Source: Pseudomonas alkylphenolica (lineage in GTDB: Bacteria > Pseudomonadota > Gammaproteobacteria > Pseudomonadales > Pseudomonadaceae). From it: DNA of 64,000 nt. Shown in pieces: positions 55,309-64,000 of the stretch. The translations under genes were made by a program, and so were the position numbers. The first letter of the stretch is position 1. Every line of letters begins with the position of its first letter. The stretch lies in contig NZ_CP009048.1 in assembly GCF_000746525.1 (NCBI RefSeq), forward strand, positions 5,097,501 through 5,161,500, in the 5' to 3' direction. Under the pieces are notes generated by a model. That model searched no databases. It was not told where the DNA came from and worked only from the letters and a program-made list of their open reading frames with translations.

Positions 55309-56322
55309 ATGTCGGCGGTACGCATCGGCCCATACACACTGCAGAACAACCTGATCCTCGCGCCGATGGCCGGGGTCACGGACCAGCCATTTCGTCAGCT
55401 CTGCCGACGAATGGGCGCAGGCCTGGTGGTGTCGGAGATGGTCAGCAGCGACATGAGCCTGTGGAACAGCCGCAAGTCGCGTCTGCGCATGATTCACCAG
55501 GGTGATCCCGAGCCGCGCTCGGTACAGATCGCTGGCGGTGACGCGCAGATGCTCGCAGCGGCGGCCCGGGCCAATGTCGAGGCTGGCGCACAGATCATCG
55601 ATATCAACATGGGCTGCCCGGCAAAAAAAGTCTGCAACAAAGCTGCAGGCTCTGCTTTATTGAAAGATGAAGCCTTGGTCAGCGAGATCCTCCACGCGGT
55701 GGTTGCCGCCGTGGATGTACCGGTCACGCTGAAAATCCGTACAGGATGGGACCGGGCGAACAAAAACGGCCTGACGGTGGCAAAGATTGCCGAACAGGCC
55801 GGGATCCAGGCACTGGCAGTACATGGACGCACCCGCGCCGACCTTTACACCGGCGACGCCGAGTACGACACCATCGCAGCAATCAAGCAGGCGGTGTCGA
55901 TTCCGGTTTTTGCCAACGGCGATATCACTTCGCCAGAAAAGGCCCGGGCCGTGCTTCAAGCGACCGGGGCCGACGGCCTGTTGATAGGCCGGGCTGCCCA
56001 GGGGCGGCCGTGGATCTTTCGCGAGATCGAGCATTACCTGCGCACCGGCGAACACTTGCCGGCGCTGCAGCTGCAAGAAGTGGAACGCATTCTGCTGGAG
56101 CATCTGGCCGCGCTGCACGCCTTTTATGGCGATGTGATGGGTGTACGCATCGCCCGCAAGCACGTCGGCTGGTACCTGGCAACGCTTCCGGGCGCCAGGG
56201 AGTTTCGCGCCCAGTTCAATCGTTTGGAAGATACACAAGCGCAGTGCGCCGACGTTCGTGGTTTTTTCCGCGAGCGTGAACAGAGCCTTGAGACAGAGGA
56301 CGGACAAGGGGTGGCCGCATGA
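55309..56322 (+). CDS. dusB: tRNA-dihydrouridine synthase B
   Basis: 337 residues, FMN TIM-barrel. [35 protein letters not shown] (catalytic cysteine in GCP), [17 protein letters not shown] and [12 protein letters not shown] are DusB-type signatures. It reduces a uridine in tRNA to dihydrouridine with NADPH. The final ATGA overlaps the start of fis, the usual dusB-fis operon, whose promoter must lie in 55190-55308. Confidence 0.94.
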   Translation: MSAVRIGPYTLQNNLILAPMAGVTDQPFRQLCRRMGAGLVVSEMVSSDMSLWNSRKSRLRMIHQGDPEPRSVQIAGGDAQMLAAAARANVEAGAQIIDINMGCPAKKVCNKAAGSALLKDEALVSEILHAVVAAVDVPVTLKIRTGWDRANKNGLTVAKIAEQAGIQALAVHGRTRADLYTGDAEYDTIAAIKQAVSIPVFANGDITSPEKARAVLQATGADGLLIGRAAQGRPWIFREIEHYLRTGEHLPALQLQEVERILLEHLAALHAFYGDVMGVRIARKHVGWYLATLPGAREFRAQFNRLEDTQAQCADVRGFFREREQSLETEDGQGVAA

Positions 56323-56639
56323 CGATGATGACCGAGACTTTAGTGAGTGGAACAACGCCCGTGAGCGACAACGTCAACCTGAAACAGCACCTGAATACAC
56401 CGAGCGAAGAGGGTCAGACCCTTCGCGGCAGTGTGGAAAAGGCGCTGCACAACTATTTCGCCCATCTTGAGGGCGCGGCCGTCACGGACGTGTACAACCT
56501 GGTGCTCTCGGAAGTCGAAGCGCCGTTGCTCGAAAGCGTGATGAACTACGTCAAGGGCAACCAGACCAAGGCCAGCGAGCTGCTCGGACTCAACCGCGGC
56601 ACCTTGCGAAAAAAGCTTAAGCAGTACGATTTGTTGTAA
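56319..56639 (+). CDS. fis: nucleoid protein and global regulator Fis
   Basis: 106 residues, a little longer than the 98 of E. coli at the N-terminus. The DNA-binding helix-turn-helix is at the C-terminus ([20 protein letters not shown]). The central dimerisation helices include [20 protein letters not shown]. Fis bends DNA, activates rRNA and tRNA operons, and is abundant in fast growth. It is co-transcribed with dusB, overlapping it by four bases, and ends in an intrinsic terminator. Confidence 0.95.
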   Translation: MTMMTETLVSGTTPVSDNVNLKQHLNTPSEEGQTLRGSVEKALHNYFAHLEGAAVTDVYNLVLSEVEAPLLESVMNYVKGNQTKASELLGLNRGTLRKKLKQYDLL

Positions 56640-56656
56640 GCAAGCATCCAAACCAG

Positions 56657-56692
56657 AAAAGGCGGCTCCCATTCGATGAGGTCGCCTTTTTT
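56657..56692 (+). terminator. intrinsic terminator after fis
   Basis: AAAAGGCG / CGCCTTTT stem with an 18-base interior that can pair weakly, and a run of six T at 56687-56692. It lies 18 bp after the fis stop. Confidence 0.8.
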
Positions 56693-56721
56693 GCTGACTC
56701 CACCGCGTTATGGAATCTGAA

Positions 56722-58329
56722 ATGACCGACCAGACTACCCGCCTGCCGATCCGCCGCGCCTTGATCAGTGTCTCCGACAAGACCGGGATCCTTGAATTTG
56801 CCCGTGAGCTGGAACAGCTCGGCGTCGAGATCCTGTCCACCGGCGGCACCTTCAAGCTGCTCCAGGACAACGGCGTTGCCGCGGTGGAAGTTGCCGACTA
56901 CACCGGCTTTGCCGAAATGATGGACGGCCGGGTCAAGACCCTGCACCCGAAAATCCACGGCGGCATCCTCGGCCGTCGTGGCACCGACGACGCCATCATG
57001 GCCGAACACGGGATCAAGCCGATCGACCTGGTCGCGGTCAACCTCTACCCGTTCGAAGCCACCATCTCCAAGCCTGGCTGCGACCTGCCGACCGCCATCG
57101 AGAACATCGACATCGGCGGCCCGACCATGGTTCGCTCGGCGGCCAAGAACCACAAAGACGTCGCTATCGTGGTCAACGCCAGCGATTACGCTCAGGTGCT
57201 GGAAAGCCTCAAGGCCGGCGGCCTGACCTATGCCCAGCGTTTCGACCTGATGCTCAAGGCGTTCGAGCACACTGCCACCTACGACGGCATGATTGCCAAC
57301 TACATGGGCACCGTTAACCAGGCGGCTGAAACGCTGAGCACCGAAGGCCGCAGCGAATTCCCGCGCACCTTCAACAGCCAGTTCGTCAAAGCCCAGGAAA
57401 TGCGCTACGGCGAGAACCCGCACCAGAGCGCAGCGTTCTATGTCGAAGCCAAGCCTGCCGAAGCCGGCATCGCCACCGCCGTGCAGCTGCAGGGCAAAGA
57501 ACTGTCGTACAACAACGTGGCCGATACCGACGCCGCGCTGGAATGCGTGAAGAGCTTCGTCAAGCCAGCCTGCGTCATCGTCAAGCACGCCAACCCGTGC
57601 GGCGTGGCGGTCAGCCCGGACGCCGAAGGCGGCATCCGCCAGGCCTATGAACTGGCCTACGCTACCGACACCGAGTCGGCCTTCGGCGGCATCATCGCCT
57701 TCAACCGCGAACTGGATGCCGAAACCGCCAAGGCCATCGTCGAGCGCCAGTTCGTCGAAGTCATCATCGCCCCGAGCGTCAGCGACGAAGCCCGCGCCGT
57801 GGTTGCAGCCAAGGCCAATGTGCGCCTGCTGGCCTGCGGCGAGTGGTCGGCTGAGCGTGCCGCTGCCTGGGACTACAAGCGTGTTACCGGTGGTCTGCTG
57901 GTACAGAGCCGCGACATCGGCATGATCAGCGCTGCAGACCTGAAAGTGGTGACCAAGCGTGCACCGACCCAACAAGAGATCGACGACCTGATCTTCGCCT
58001 GGAAAGTGGCCAAGTTCGTCAAATCCAACGCCATCGTCTACGCCAAGGGCCGTCAGACCATCGGTGTCGGTGCCGGCCAGATGAGCCGTGTGAACTCCGC
58101 TCGCATTGCGGCAATCAAGGCAGAGCACGCTGGCCTGCAGGTACAGGGTGCGGTCATGGCATCGGATGCGTTCTTCCCGTTCCGTGACGGTATCGATAAC
58201 GCAGCTAAAGTGGGTATCACTGCGGTGATCCAGCCAGGTGGTTCGATGCGTGATGCTGAAGTCATCGCTGCCGCTGATGAAGCTGGCATCGCCATGGTGT
58301 TCACCGGCATGCGTCACTTCCGTCACTGA
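56722..58329 (+). CDS. purH: bifunctional AICAR formyltransferase / IMP cyclohydrolase
   Basis: 535 residues. The N-terminal IMP cyclohydrolase has [12 protein letters not shown] and [18 protein letters not shown]. The C-terminal formyltransferase has [16 protein letters not shown] and [11 protein letters not shown] (Lys-His near residue 288). It performs the last two steps of de novo purine synthesis. I prefer the ATG at 56722, which gives the family length; an ATG at 56710 would add four residues. It is separated from purD by a REP pair. Confidence 0.95.
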   Translation: MTDQTTRLPIRRALISVSDKTGILEFARELEQLGVEILSTGGTFKLLQDNGVAAVEVADYTGFAEMMDGRVKTLHPKIHGGILGRRGTDDAIMAEHGIKPIDLVAVNLYPFEATISKPGCDLPTAIENIDIGGPTMVRSAAKNHKDVAIVVNASDYAQVLESLKAGGLTYAQRFDLMLKAFEHTATYDGMIANYMGTVNQAAETLSTEGRSEFPRTFNSQFVKAQEMRYGENPHQSAAFYVEAKPAEAGIATAVQLQGKELSYNNVADTDAALECVKSFVKPACVIVKHANPCGVAVSPDAEGGIRQAYELAYATDTESAFGGIIAFNRELDAETAKAIVERQFVEVIIAPSVSDEARAVVAAKANVRLLACGEWSAERAAAWDYKRVTGGLLVQSRDIGMISAADLKVVTKRAPTQQEIDDLIFAWKVAKFVKSNAIVYAKGRQTIGVGAGQMSRVNSARIAAIKAEHAGLQVQGAVMASDAFFPFRDGIDNAAKVGITAVIQPGGSMRDAEVIAAADEAGIAMVFTGMRHFRH

Positions 58330-58338
58330 TTAAGGCCC

Positions 58339-58413
58339 CTGTGGGAACGGGCTTGCCCCGCGATTGCGATCTGTCTGCCACATCGCAATCGCGGGGCAAG
58401 CCCGCTCCCACAG
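58339..58413. repeat. REP pair (inverted) between purH and purD
   Basis: CTGTGGGAACGGGCTTGCCC and CGGGGCAAGCCCGCTCCCACAG flank a near-symmetrical centre including GATTGCGAT and ATCGCAATC. Unlike the others it lies between two same-strand genes of one pathway and could reduce purD expression relative to purH. Confidence 0.88.
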
Positions 58414-58453
58414 CAAGATGCCCCATCCGAATTAGCGTCATCGAGGTTTTGAC

Positions 58454-59749
58454 ATGAAAGTTTTGATTATCGGTAGCGGCGGTCGTGAACACGCCCTGGC
58501 CTGGAAAGTCGCTCAGGACCCACGGGTCGAGAAAGTCTTCGTTGCTCCGGGCAACGCCGGTACCGCCACCGAAGCCAAGTGCGAGAACGTCGACATCGAC
58601 GTCACTGCCCTGGAACAATTGGCCGACTTCGCCGAAAAAAATGTTGCCCTGACCATCGTCGGTCCTGAAGGTCCGCTGGTTGCCGGTGTCGTCGACCTGT
58701 TCCGCAGCCGCGGCCTGGACTGCTTTGGCCCAACCAAGGGCGCAGCCCAGCTGGAAGGCTCCAAGGCTTTCACCAAGGACTTCCTGGCCCGCCACAAGAT
58801 TCCTACCGCCGACTACCAGAACTTCACCGAGATCGAACCGGCCCTGGCCTACCTGCGCGAAAAAGGTGCACCGATCGTGATCAAGGCCGACGGCCTGGCC
58901 GCAGGTAAAGGCGTGATCGTCGCCATGACCCTCGCCGAAGCCGAAGACGCCGTGCGCGACATGCTCGCAGGCAACGCGTTCGGCGACGCCGGCTCGCGCG
59001 TGGTGATCGAAGAGTTCCTCGATGGCGAAGAAGCCAGCTTTATCGTCATGGTCGATGGTCAGAATGTACTGCCAATGGCCACCAGCCAGGACCACAAGCG
59101 TGTTGGCGACGGCGATAGCGGCCCGAACACCGGTGGCATGGGCGCCTACTCGCCGGCACCTGTGGTCACTGCCGACGTGCACCAGCGGGTCATGGATCTG
59201 GTGATCTGGCCGACCGTGCGCGGCATGGCTGAAGAGGGCAACGTCTACACCGGTTTCCTCTATGCTGGTCTGATGATCGACAAGGCCGGTAACCCGAAAG
59301 TCATCGAGTTCAACTGCCGCTTCGGCGACCCGGAAACCCAACCGGTCATGCTGCGCCTGGAATCGAGCCTGGTGCTGCTGATCGAGGCCGCCTTTGCCAA
59401 GGCGCTGGACAAGGTTGAAGCGCAGTGGAACCCGCAACCAAGCCTGGGCGTAGTCCTGGCTGCTGGCGGCTACCCTGGCGATTACAGCAAAGGCGCGGCA
59501 ATCAACGGCCTGGACGCTGCCGCCAAACTGACCGGCAAGGTGTTCCATGCCGGTACCGCACTGAAGGACGGCCAGGTGGTTGCCACCGGTGGTCGCGTAC
59601 TCTGCGCCACGGCCTTGGGCGAAACCGTTGAAGCTGCACAACAGCAGGCTTATCGCCTGGCTGCCGAGATCAACTGGGAAGGCAGCTTCTACCGCAAGGA
59701 CATCGGCTATCGTGCCATTGCCCGCGAACGTGGTGAGCATCAGCAGTAA
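58454..59749 (+). CDS. purD: phosphoribosylamine-glycine ligase
   Basis: 431-residue ATP-grasp enzyme. It starts MKVLIIGSGGREHALAWK; the ATP loop reads VIKADGLAAGKGVIVA, and PNTGGMGAYSP and VIEFNCRFGDPETQ are GARS signatures. It joins glycine to phosphoribosylamine in purine synthesis. The ATG follows GAGGTTTTGAC. It lies 125 bp after purH; probably one transcript interrupted by a REP pair. Confidence 0.95.
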   Translation: MKVLIIGSGGREHALAWKVAQDPRVEKVFVAPGNAGTATEAKCENVDIDVTALEQLADFAEKNVALTIVGPEGPLVAGVVDLFRSRGLDCFGPTKGAAQLEGSKAFTKDFLARHKIPTADYQNFTEIEPALAYLREKGAPIVIKADGLAAGKGVIVAMTLAEAEDAVRDMLAGNAFGDAGSRVVIEEFLDGEEASFIVMVDGQNVLPMATSQDHKRVGDGDSGPNTGGMGAYSPAPVVTADVHQRVMDLVIWPTVRGMAEEGNVYTGFLYAGLMIDKAGNPKVIEFNCRFGDPETQPVMLRLESSLVLLIEAAFAKALDKVEAQWNPQPSLGVVLAAGGYPGDYSKGAAINGLDAAAKLTGKVFHAGTALKDGQVVATGGRVLCATALGETVEAAQQQAYRLAAEINWEGSFYRKDIGYRAIARERGEHQQ

Positions 59750-59752
59750 AAA

Positions 59753-59838
59753 CGCGCCTGGAAGCGGTGACGCCCTCGGCGTCCTGCTTCCGATTCGAAG
59801 GCAAGACCCATCATGGGCCTTGCCTTCGCCTTGGCGCG
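59753..59838 (+). ncRNA. possible structured leader: three-way junction before retS
   Basis: The 135-bp purD-retS spacer folds into a closed junction. The closing stem is CGCGCC (59753-59758) with GGCGCG (59833-59838). Arm one is 59761-59790 (GAAGC...GCTTC around GACGCC-CTC-GGCGTC). Arm two is 59796-59828 (CGAAGGCAAG, A.C mismatch, CCCA-TCA-TGGG, CTTGCCTTCG). There is no T-tract, so it is not a simple terminator. It ends 46 bp before the retS start. Whether it is transcribed as a leader, or acts on RetS expression, is unknown. Confidence 0.4.
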
Positions 59839-59884
59839 CCGCGCATAGTTATCATTCGGCTCTTTGCTAAGAAAGGATCTCGTC

Positions 59885-62656
59885 GTGCGTTGGCTCAGGA
59901 TCGCCATTGGCCTCACCGTCAGCCTGCTGACCCTACTCTGCCTGTTGCCGGCCTCAGCCGAACAAAGCGGTGGCTGGGCGGTTTTGCTCGACGAACAAGC
60001 CAACCTGCAGCTCAGTGATATACGTTCCGATCGCTACCGCAATCAATTCAGCCCGATTGAGCTGAACCAACTCGATGCCGCATCGCCAGACCAGGCGCTG
60101 TGGTTGCACTATCGCCTGGAACCCGGGCAGCATGAACAATTGCTGCGGGTCTTCGCGCCGGATCTGTCCCGTCTTGATCTTTATGCCCTGGACGGCGACC
60201 AGCTGATCAAGCACATACACAACGGCCGCCCCTCCGAAAGCGGCGACACCACCGTGCGCAGCAGCGATCACCAGCTGGCCCTGCCGGGCAGCGCGCATAC
60301 GCTGGATATCTACCTGCGTCTGGTTTCCGAACATCAACTGCGTCCGAGCATCGGCCTGGAGCCTGCCACTCAGGTCGCCGCCGATCAGCGCCAGACCTTG
60401 CTGTTCGGCCTGTTGTTCGGCTGCCTACTGATGTTGATGCTGCACAACCTCATCCGCTTTGCCTATTCGCGCTCCAGCACCAGCCTGAGCCTTGCCGTCT
60501 ATCACGGCCTGATGCTGCTCAGCGCCCTGATCCTGCTCAACCTCAGCGGCCCCTGGTGGAGCCTCTGGCACTCGGCGCAAACACCAGCCGCCTACCTGAC
60601 CGCCCTGCTTGCGAGCCTGGCCGGCCTGACCTTCACCTTGCGCTTCTTCAGCCCCTGTGAGCACCCACGCCTGAGCCGCCTGCTCCAGGCAGAGATGATC
60701 CTGATCGGGGTCTTCGGCCTGCTGCTGCTGTTCGTCGATACCCTGCCGCTCAACCTGATGACCTATGCGCTGTTCGCCCTCGGCACGCTGAGCATGCTGC
60801 TGGTTGCCAGCTACCACTGGCACAAGGGCTATGCGCCGGCGCGGCTGTTCGCCTTGTCGATGCTGGCCTTCAACATTGGCTGCCTGGTGGTACTTCCGGC
60901 CCTCCTCGGCCTGACCCGCACGCCGACACAATGGCTGCTGTTCATTCTTCTGGGCCTCACCAGTTTCAGCGGCCTGCTGCTCAATCTGTCGGTCAGCGAG
61001 CGCCTGCGCCGGATCAGTGAAGAGCGCTTCAGCGCCAGTTGTGCGCTGGCGGCCAGCAACGCCGAGATCAACGCCAAGGCCGAGTTCCTGGCCAAGATCA
61101 GCCATGAGATCCGCACGCCGATGAACGGCGTACTGGGCATGACCGAACTGCTGCTGGGCACCCCGTTGTCGGTCAAGCAGCGCGACTACGTGCAAACCAT
61201 CCACAGCGCCGGCAACGAACTGCTCACCCTGATCAACGAGATTCTCGACATTTCCAAGCTTGAGTCCGGGCAGATCGAGCTGGACGATGTGCAGTTCGAT
61301 CTCAACGCGCTGATCGAGGATTGCCTGAGTATTTTCCGCGCCAAGGCCGAACAGCAGAACATCGAGTTGATCAGCTTCACCCAGCCGCAAGTACCGCGGG
61401 TCATCAGCGGTGACCCGACGCGCCTGCGCCAGGCGCTGCTCAGCCTGCTGGAAAACGCCCTGAAGAAAACCGAGCAAGGCGAAATCCTTCTGGTGGTGGC
61501 GCTCGATCAGCGCGGCAACGCGCCACGTCTGCGCATTGCCGTGCAGGACAGTGGCGAGGCGATTTCCCCAGGCGACCGCGAAGCCCTGTTGCAAGCCGAA
61601 TTGCACAGCAAACACTTTCTTTCCAGCAACAAGCTGGGCGGGCATCTGGGCCTGGTCATCGCCAAGCAGCTGATTACCCTGATGCAGGGTGAGTTCGGGA
61701 TCAAGACCAGCCACGGCATGGGCAACACCTTGTGGCTGACCCTGCCGCTCGATCCGCAGCGCCTCGAACAGCCTCCCGCCGATCTCGATGGCCCGCTGCG
61801 CGGCGCCCGGGTGCTGGTGGTGGACGACAACGACACCTGCCGCAAGGTCCTGGTGCAACAGTGCAGTGCCTGGGGCATGAACGTCAGCGCCGTGCCTTCG
61901 GGCAAGGAAGCCCTGGCCTTGCTGCGTACCAAGGCGCACCTGCGCGATTATTTCGATGCGGTCCTGCTCGACCAGAATATGCCCGGCATGACCGGCATGC
62001 AGCTGGCAGCCAAGATCAAAGAAGACCCGAGCCTGAACCATGACATCCTGCTGATCATGCTCACCGGCATCAGCAATGCGCCGAGCAAGGTCATCGCGCG
62101 CAATGCCGGGGTCAAGCGGATCCTGGCCAAACCGGTCGCCGGTTACACTCTCAAGACCACCCTGGCCGAAGAACTGGCGCAACGCAGCAAAGGCCAGCCG
62201 AGCATTCCGGCTCCTGTCAGCCTGAGCCCGCCGCTGAACCTGCCCAGTGACTTCCGCATTCTAGTGGCCGAAGACAACAGCATCTCGACCAAAGTCATCC
62301 GCGGCATGCTCGGCAAGCTCAACCTCGAACCCGATACCGCCAGCAACGGCGAAGAAGCCCTGCAGGCGATGAAAGCCCAGCGCTACGACCTGGTGTTGAT
62401 GGACTGCGAAATGCCCGTGCTCGATGGCTTCTCAGCCACCCAGCAGCTGCGCATCTGGGAACTCAGCAACCAGCGCAAGCGCACGCCGGTGGTGGCCCTG
62501 ACAGCGCACATTCTTGCCGAACACAAGGAACGCGCACGCCTGGCCGGCATGGACGGCCATATGGCCAAACCGGTCGAGCTGTCACAGTTGCGCGAATTGA
62601 TCGAACACTGGGTCGCCCAGCGCGAAAGCGAATCCTCTCAGGTGCCGACCCCGTAA
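59885..62656 (+). CDS. retS: hybrid sensor kinase RetS
   Basis: 923 residues. A signal peptide (RWLRIAIGLTVSLLTLLC...) precedes the periplasmic 7TMR-DISMED2 domain (about 30-165), seven membrane helices (about 170-360), a HisKA domain (H407 in KISHEIRTPMNG), an ATPase domain and two receivers (D696 in LLDQNMPG; D840 in LMDCEMPV). H407, D696 and D840 sit about 17-18 residues below H424, D713 and D858 of PAO1 RetS. The ATP lid looks degenerate (DSGEAIS instead of DxGxG; GGHLGL). RetS controls GacS and so biofilm versus acute virulence. The GTG at 59885 has AAAGGA seven bases upstream; a TTG at 59864 would add seven residues. The place next to purD is as in P. aeruginosa. Confidence 0.88.
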   Translation: MRWLRIAIGLTVSLLTLLCLLPASAEQSGGWAVLLDEQANLQLSDIRSDRYRNQFSPIELNQLDAASPDQALWLHYRLEPGQHEQLLRVFAPDLSRLDLYALDGDQLIKHIHNGRPSESGDTTVRSSDHQLALPGSAHTLDIYLRLVSEHQLRPSIGLEPATQVAADQRQTLLFGLLFGCLLMLMLHNLIRFAYSRSSTSLSLAVYHGLMLLSALILLNLSGPWWSLWHSAQTPAAYLTALLASLAGLTFTLRFFSPCEHPRLSRLLQAEMILIGVFGLLLLFVDTLPLNLMTYALFALGTLSMLLVASYHWHKGYAPARLFALSMLAFNIGCLVVLPALLGLTRTPTQWLLFILLGLTSFSGLLLNLSVSERLRRISEERFSASCALAASNAEINAKAEFLAKISHEIRTPMNGVLGMTELLLGTPLSVKQRDYVQTIHSAGNELLTLINEILDISKLESGQIELDDVQFDLNALIEDCLSIFRAKAEQQNIELISFTQPQVPRVISGDPTRLRQALLSLLENALKKTEQGEILLVVALDQRGNAPRLRIAVQDSGEAISPGDREALLQAELHSKHFLSSNKLGGHLGLVIAKQLITLMQGEFGIKTSHGMGNTLWLTLPLDPQRLEQPPADLDGPLRGARVLVVDDNDTCRKVLVQQCSAWGMNVSAVPSGKEALALLRTKAHLRDYFDAVLLDQNMPGMTGMQLAAKIKEDPSLNHDILLIMLTGISNAPSKVIARNAGVKRILAKPVAGYTLKTTLAEELAQRSKGQPSIPAPVSLSPPLNLPSDFRILVAEDNSISTKVIRGMLGKLNLEPDTASNGEEALQAMKAQRYDLVLMDCEMPVLDGFSATQQLRIWELSNQRKRTPVVALTAHILAEHKERARLAGMDGHMAKPVELSQLRELIEHWVAQRESESSQVPTP

Positions 62657-62713
62657 ACCGTCAGACCCCTGATACACTTGCTTCTCGTCCCCTGTCCATC
62701 GCGAGCTCAGACC

Positions 62714-63310
62714 ATGCTCCATGAGTTGTTCAGCGTCTACCTGAAAATGCTCGTGCTCTACAGCCCGTTCTTTGTGCTCTCCTGCTTTATCAGCCTGACA
62801 CGCGGCTACTCCAGCAAGGAGCGCAAACAACTGGCCTGGCGGGTGGCATTCGCCGCGCTGATCGCCAGCGTGGTGCTGTATCTGTTCGGTAGACAGATCT
62901 TCGGGGTGTTCGGCATCACCCCCGATGCCTTCCGCATCGGAGCCGGCAGCGTACTGTTCATCTCTGCGCTAGCCATGGCTCAGGGTAAGTCCGCCGTACA
63001 GACTGATAACGTTCAGCAGGACGTCACCATTGTCCCACTGACCATTCCCCTGACCGTCGGCCCCGGTACTATCGGCGCCCTGCTGGTCATGGGTGTCGGC
63101 CAGCCTGAGTGGGACGACAAGTTACTGGCCATTATCAGTATTGCCCTGGCCAGCTTCACCGTCGGCCTGGTGCTGTACCTCTCGCACCGGATCGAACGGC
63201 TACTTGGCGATCAGGGTTTGCAGATCGTCAGCCGGCTGATGGGGCTGTTCGTCTGCGCACTGGCAGCGCAGATCATCTTCAGCGGGATCAAGGGTTACCT
63301 GGCCTTATAA
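62714..63310 (+). CDS. MarC family membrane protein
   Basis: 198 residues with six membrane helices. Family motifs are LVLYSPFFVLSCFISLTRG in the first helix and TIVPLTIPLTVGPGTIGALL. MarC-like proteins are inner-membrane proteins of unclear function; the old link to antibiotic resistance was withdrawn. I start at the ATG 62714; the longer reading frame upstream is non-hydrophobic. It overlaps the next gene, on the other strand, by 23 bp at the 3-prime ends. Confidence 0.88.
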   Translation: MLHELFSVYLKMLVLYSPFFVLSCFISLTRGYSSKERKQLAWRVAFAALIASVVLYLFGRQIFGVFGITPDAFRIGAGSVLFISALAMAQGKSAVQTDNVQQDVTIVPLTIPLTVGPGTIGALLVMGVGQPEWDDKLLAIISIALASFTVGLVLYLSHRIERLLGDQGLQIVSRLMGLFVCALAAQIIFSGIKGYLAL

Positions 63311-63959
63311 GCGGAAGCTTTTTCACATCGTTCAGGTTCTGCCGGGCTGTGCTGATCATGACTTTGTTACGCCACTCCTGCCTGAACAAACGAATATTGA
63401 AGCGGACCCGCTCCAAGGCGTTGGCCGCCACACGCACACCATTTTCGGGATTGGCGAACAGAAAGCGCTGAGCGAAATTCCTGGCTTTCAGTTCCTGATG
63501 ATAGAGCACGATGTCGATGTAGCTACCCGCTCTGGTACACAGCAGCAACTGATAAATGGCCGTGTCCTTTTCCTTGCTCAATGCATTGTCTTCGAAGCAC
63601 TCGAGTGCCTCGCCATCCTCGGACAAGCTGTGCAGTGCCTGTTTACCGGCAGTGACCATCTGCTGCGTAGCCAGCTGGGCAATGTGGCTGACCGCCTCCT
63701 CAGCCAACGGCCCGGGTTGTGGCCCTGGCACATAGGTATCGGGGGCAGGCGTCGCATCCCAGCCCAGGAACTGCAAGCGCCGTTTGTAATTGGTCAGCCA
63801 GTCCATGTTCAGCCCGCTGGCCCGTTCGCTGCGCGCAATCCGCTGGGCAAACAGATTGGCGAGGATCACGTCCTGCTGATCCTCAAAGCTCATCGTTGGC
63901 AAAAATGCAGTCAAACTACCGGAAACCACCGACACGCTCGCGGCTAATGGTTCATTCAT
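63288..63959 (-). CDS. hypothetical protein of unknown function
   Basis: 223 residues, no signal peptide or membrane segment, and no motif I recognise. It contains an alpha-helical N-terminal half (EDQQDVILANLFAQRIARSE) and a C-terminal half with IYQLLLCTRAGSYIDIVLYH and RFLFANPENGVRVAANALER, which alternates strands and helices. The start at 63959 has AGGATAGGG upstream. It converges on and overlaps the MarC gene. Composition matches the neighbours, so it is probably a real Pseudomonas-lineage gene. Confidence 0.7.
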   Translation of the reverse strand: MNEPLAASVSVVSGSLTAFLPTMSFEDQQDVILANLFAQRIARSERASGLNMDWLTNYKRRLQFLGWDATPAPDTYVPGPQPGPLAEEAVSHIAQLATQQMVTAGKQALHSLSEDGEALECFEDNALSKEKDTAIYQLLLCTRAGSYIDIVLYHQELKARNFAQRFLFANPENGVRVAANALERVRFNIRLFRQEWRNKVMISTARQNLNDVKKLPLIRPGNP

Positions 63960-64000
63960 ACCCTATCCTCCCTGACACTGACCGGCATGACATATTGAGA

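Overview
The window is a chromosomal segment of a GC-rich gammaproteobacterium, almost certainly a Pseudomonas of the putida/fluorescens type. The grounds are gene content (a beta-alanine:pyruvate transaminase, PprB-like and GcbA-like regulators, a CtpL-like transducer, RetS), the order aroQ-accB-accC-prmA-dusB-fis-purH-purD-retS known from P. aeruginosa, and seven copies of the REP palindrome with core GCGGGCTTGCCCCGC. No prophage, insertion sequence, CRISPR array, rRNA or tRNA was seen. The content is mostly core genome with a few decayed or accessory patches.

Layout. Positions 1-8300 hold nitrogen and purine catabolism: bauA with a divergent LysR regulator, a RutR-like TetR regulator, a YigZ protein, a short-chain dehydrogenase, an 8-oxoguanine deaminase and an adenine deaminase. 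A ChaA-type antiporter gene between the two deaminases is broken by an internal deletion. The 335-bp gap at 3722-4056 carries two perfect and two near-perfect DnaA boxes. Positions 8300-13100 hold an orphan ArsR regulator, a LysR/alcohol dehydrogenase divergent pair, a 54-residue mini-gene and a Bcr/CflA-type efflux pump. Positions 13100-16740 form a CueR copper regulon: copZ and copA-cueR each have a CueR operator in a 19-bp-spaced promoter, with a small exported protein of unknown function between them. Positions 16740-25750 hold a RIO kinase, an AraC/bile-acid-symporter-family pair, a thiolase / large FabG / MaoC fatty-acyl set, a MazG-like protein, CmoM and two DUF4136 lipoproteins.

Positions 25750-30770 are the most unusual part: a PAS protein translationally coupled to a 42-residue TadE/TadF-like stub, a Flp-type prepilin peptidase, a PprB-like LuxR response regulator, a lone receiver protein and a two-partner-secretion transporter. 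No Tad pilus structural genes and no TpsA partner are present in the window. This looks like the regulatory and processing edge of a Tad/Flp locus whose structural genes are absent here.

Positions 30880-42570 hold pbpC, a 97-residue membrane protein, a thioester-containing alpha-2-macroglobulin lipoprotein, a MATE exporter, speA and sui1. Positions 42760-48340 hold NUDIX and DUF2333 genes, a GcbA-like diguanylate cyclase and a CtpL-like chemoreceptor preceded by a probable Pho box. Positions 48450-63310 are housekeeping genes: dsbD, aroQ, accBC (strong terminator), prmA, a zinc-ribbon membrane protein, dusB-fis (terminator), purH, purD, retS and a MarC-family gene. The purD-retS spacer can fold as a three-way junction. 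The window ends in an unrecognised convergent gene.

Start codons were re-chosen from Shine-Dalgarno sequences and family length in many genes. All assignments come from reading motifs and remembered families; no database search was run.
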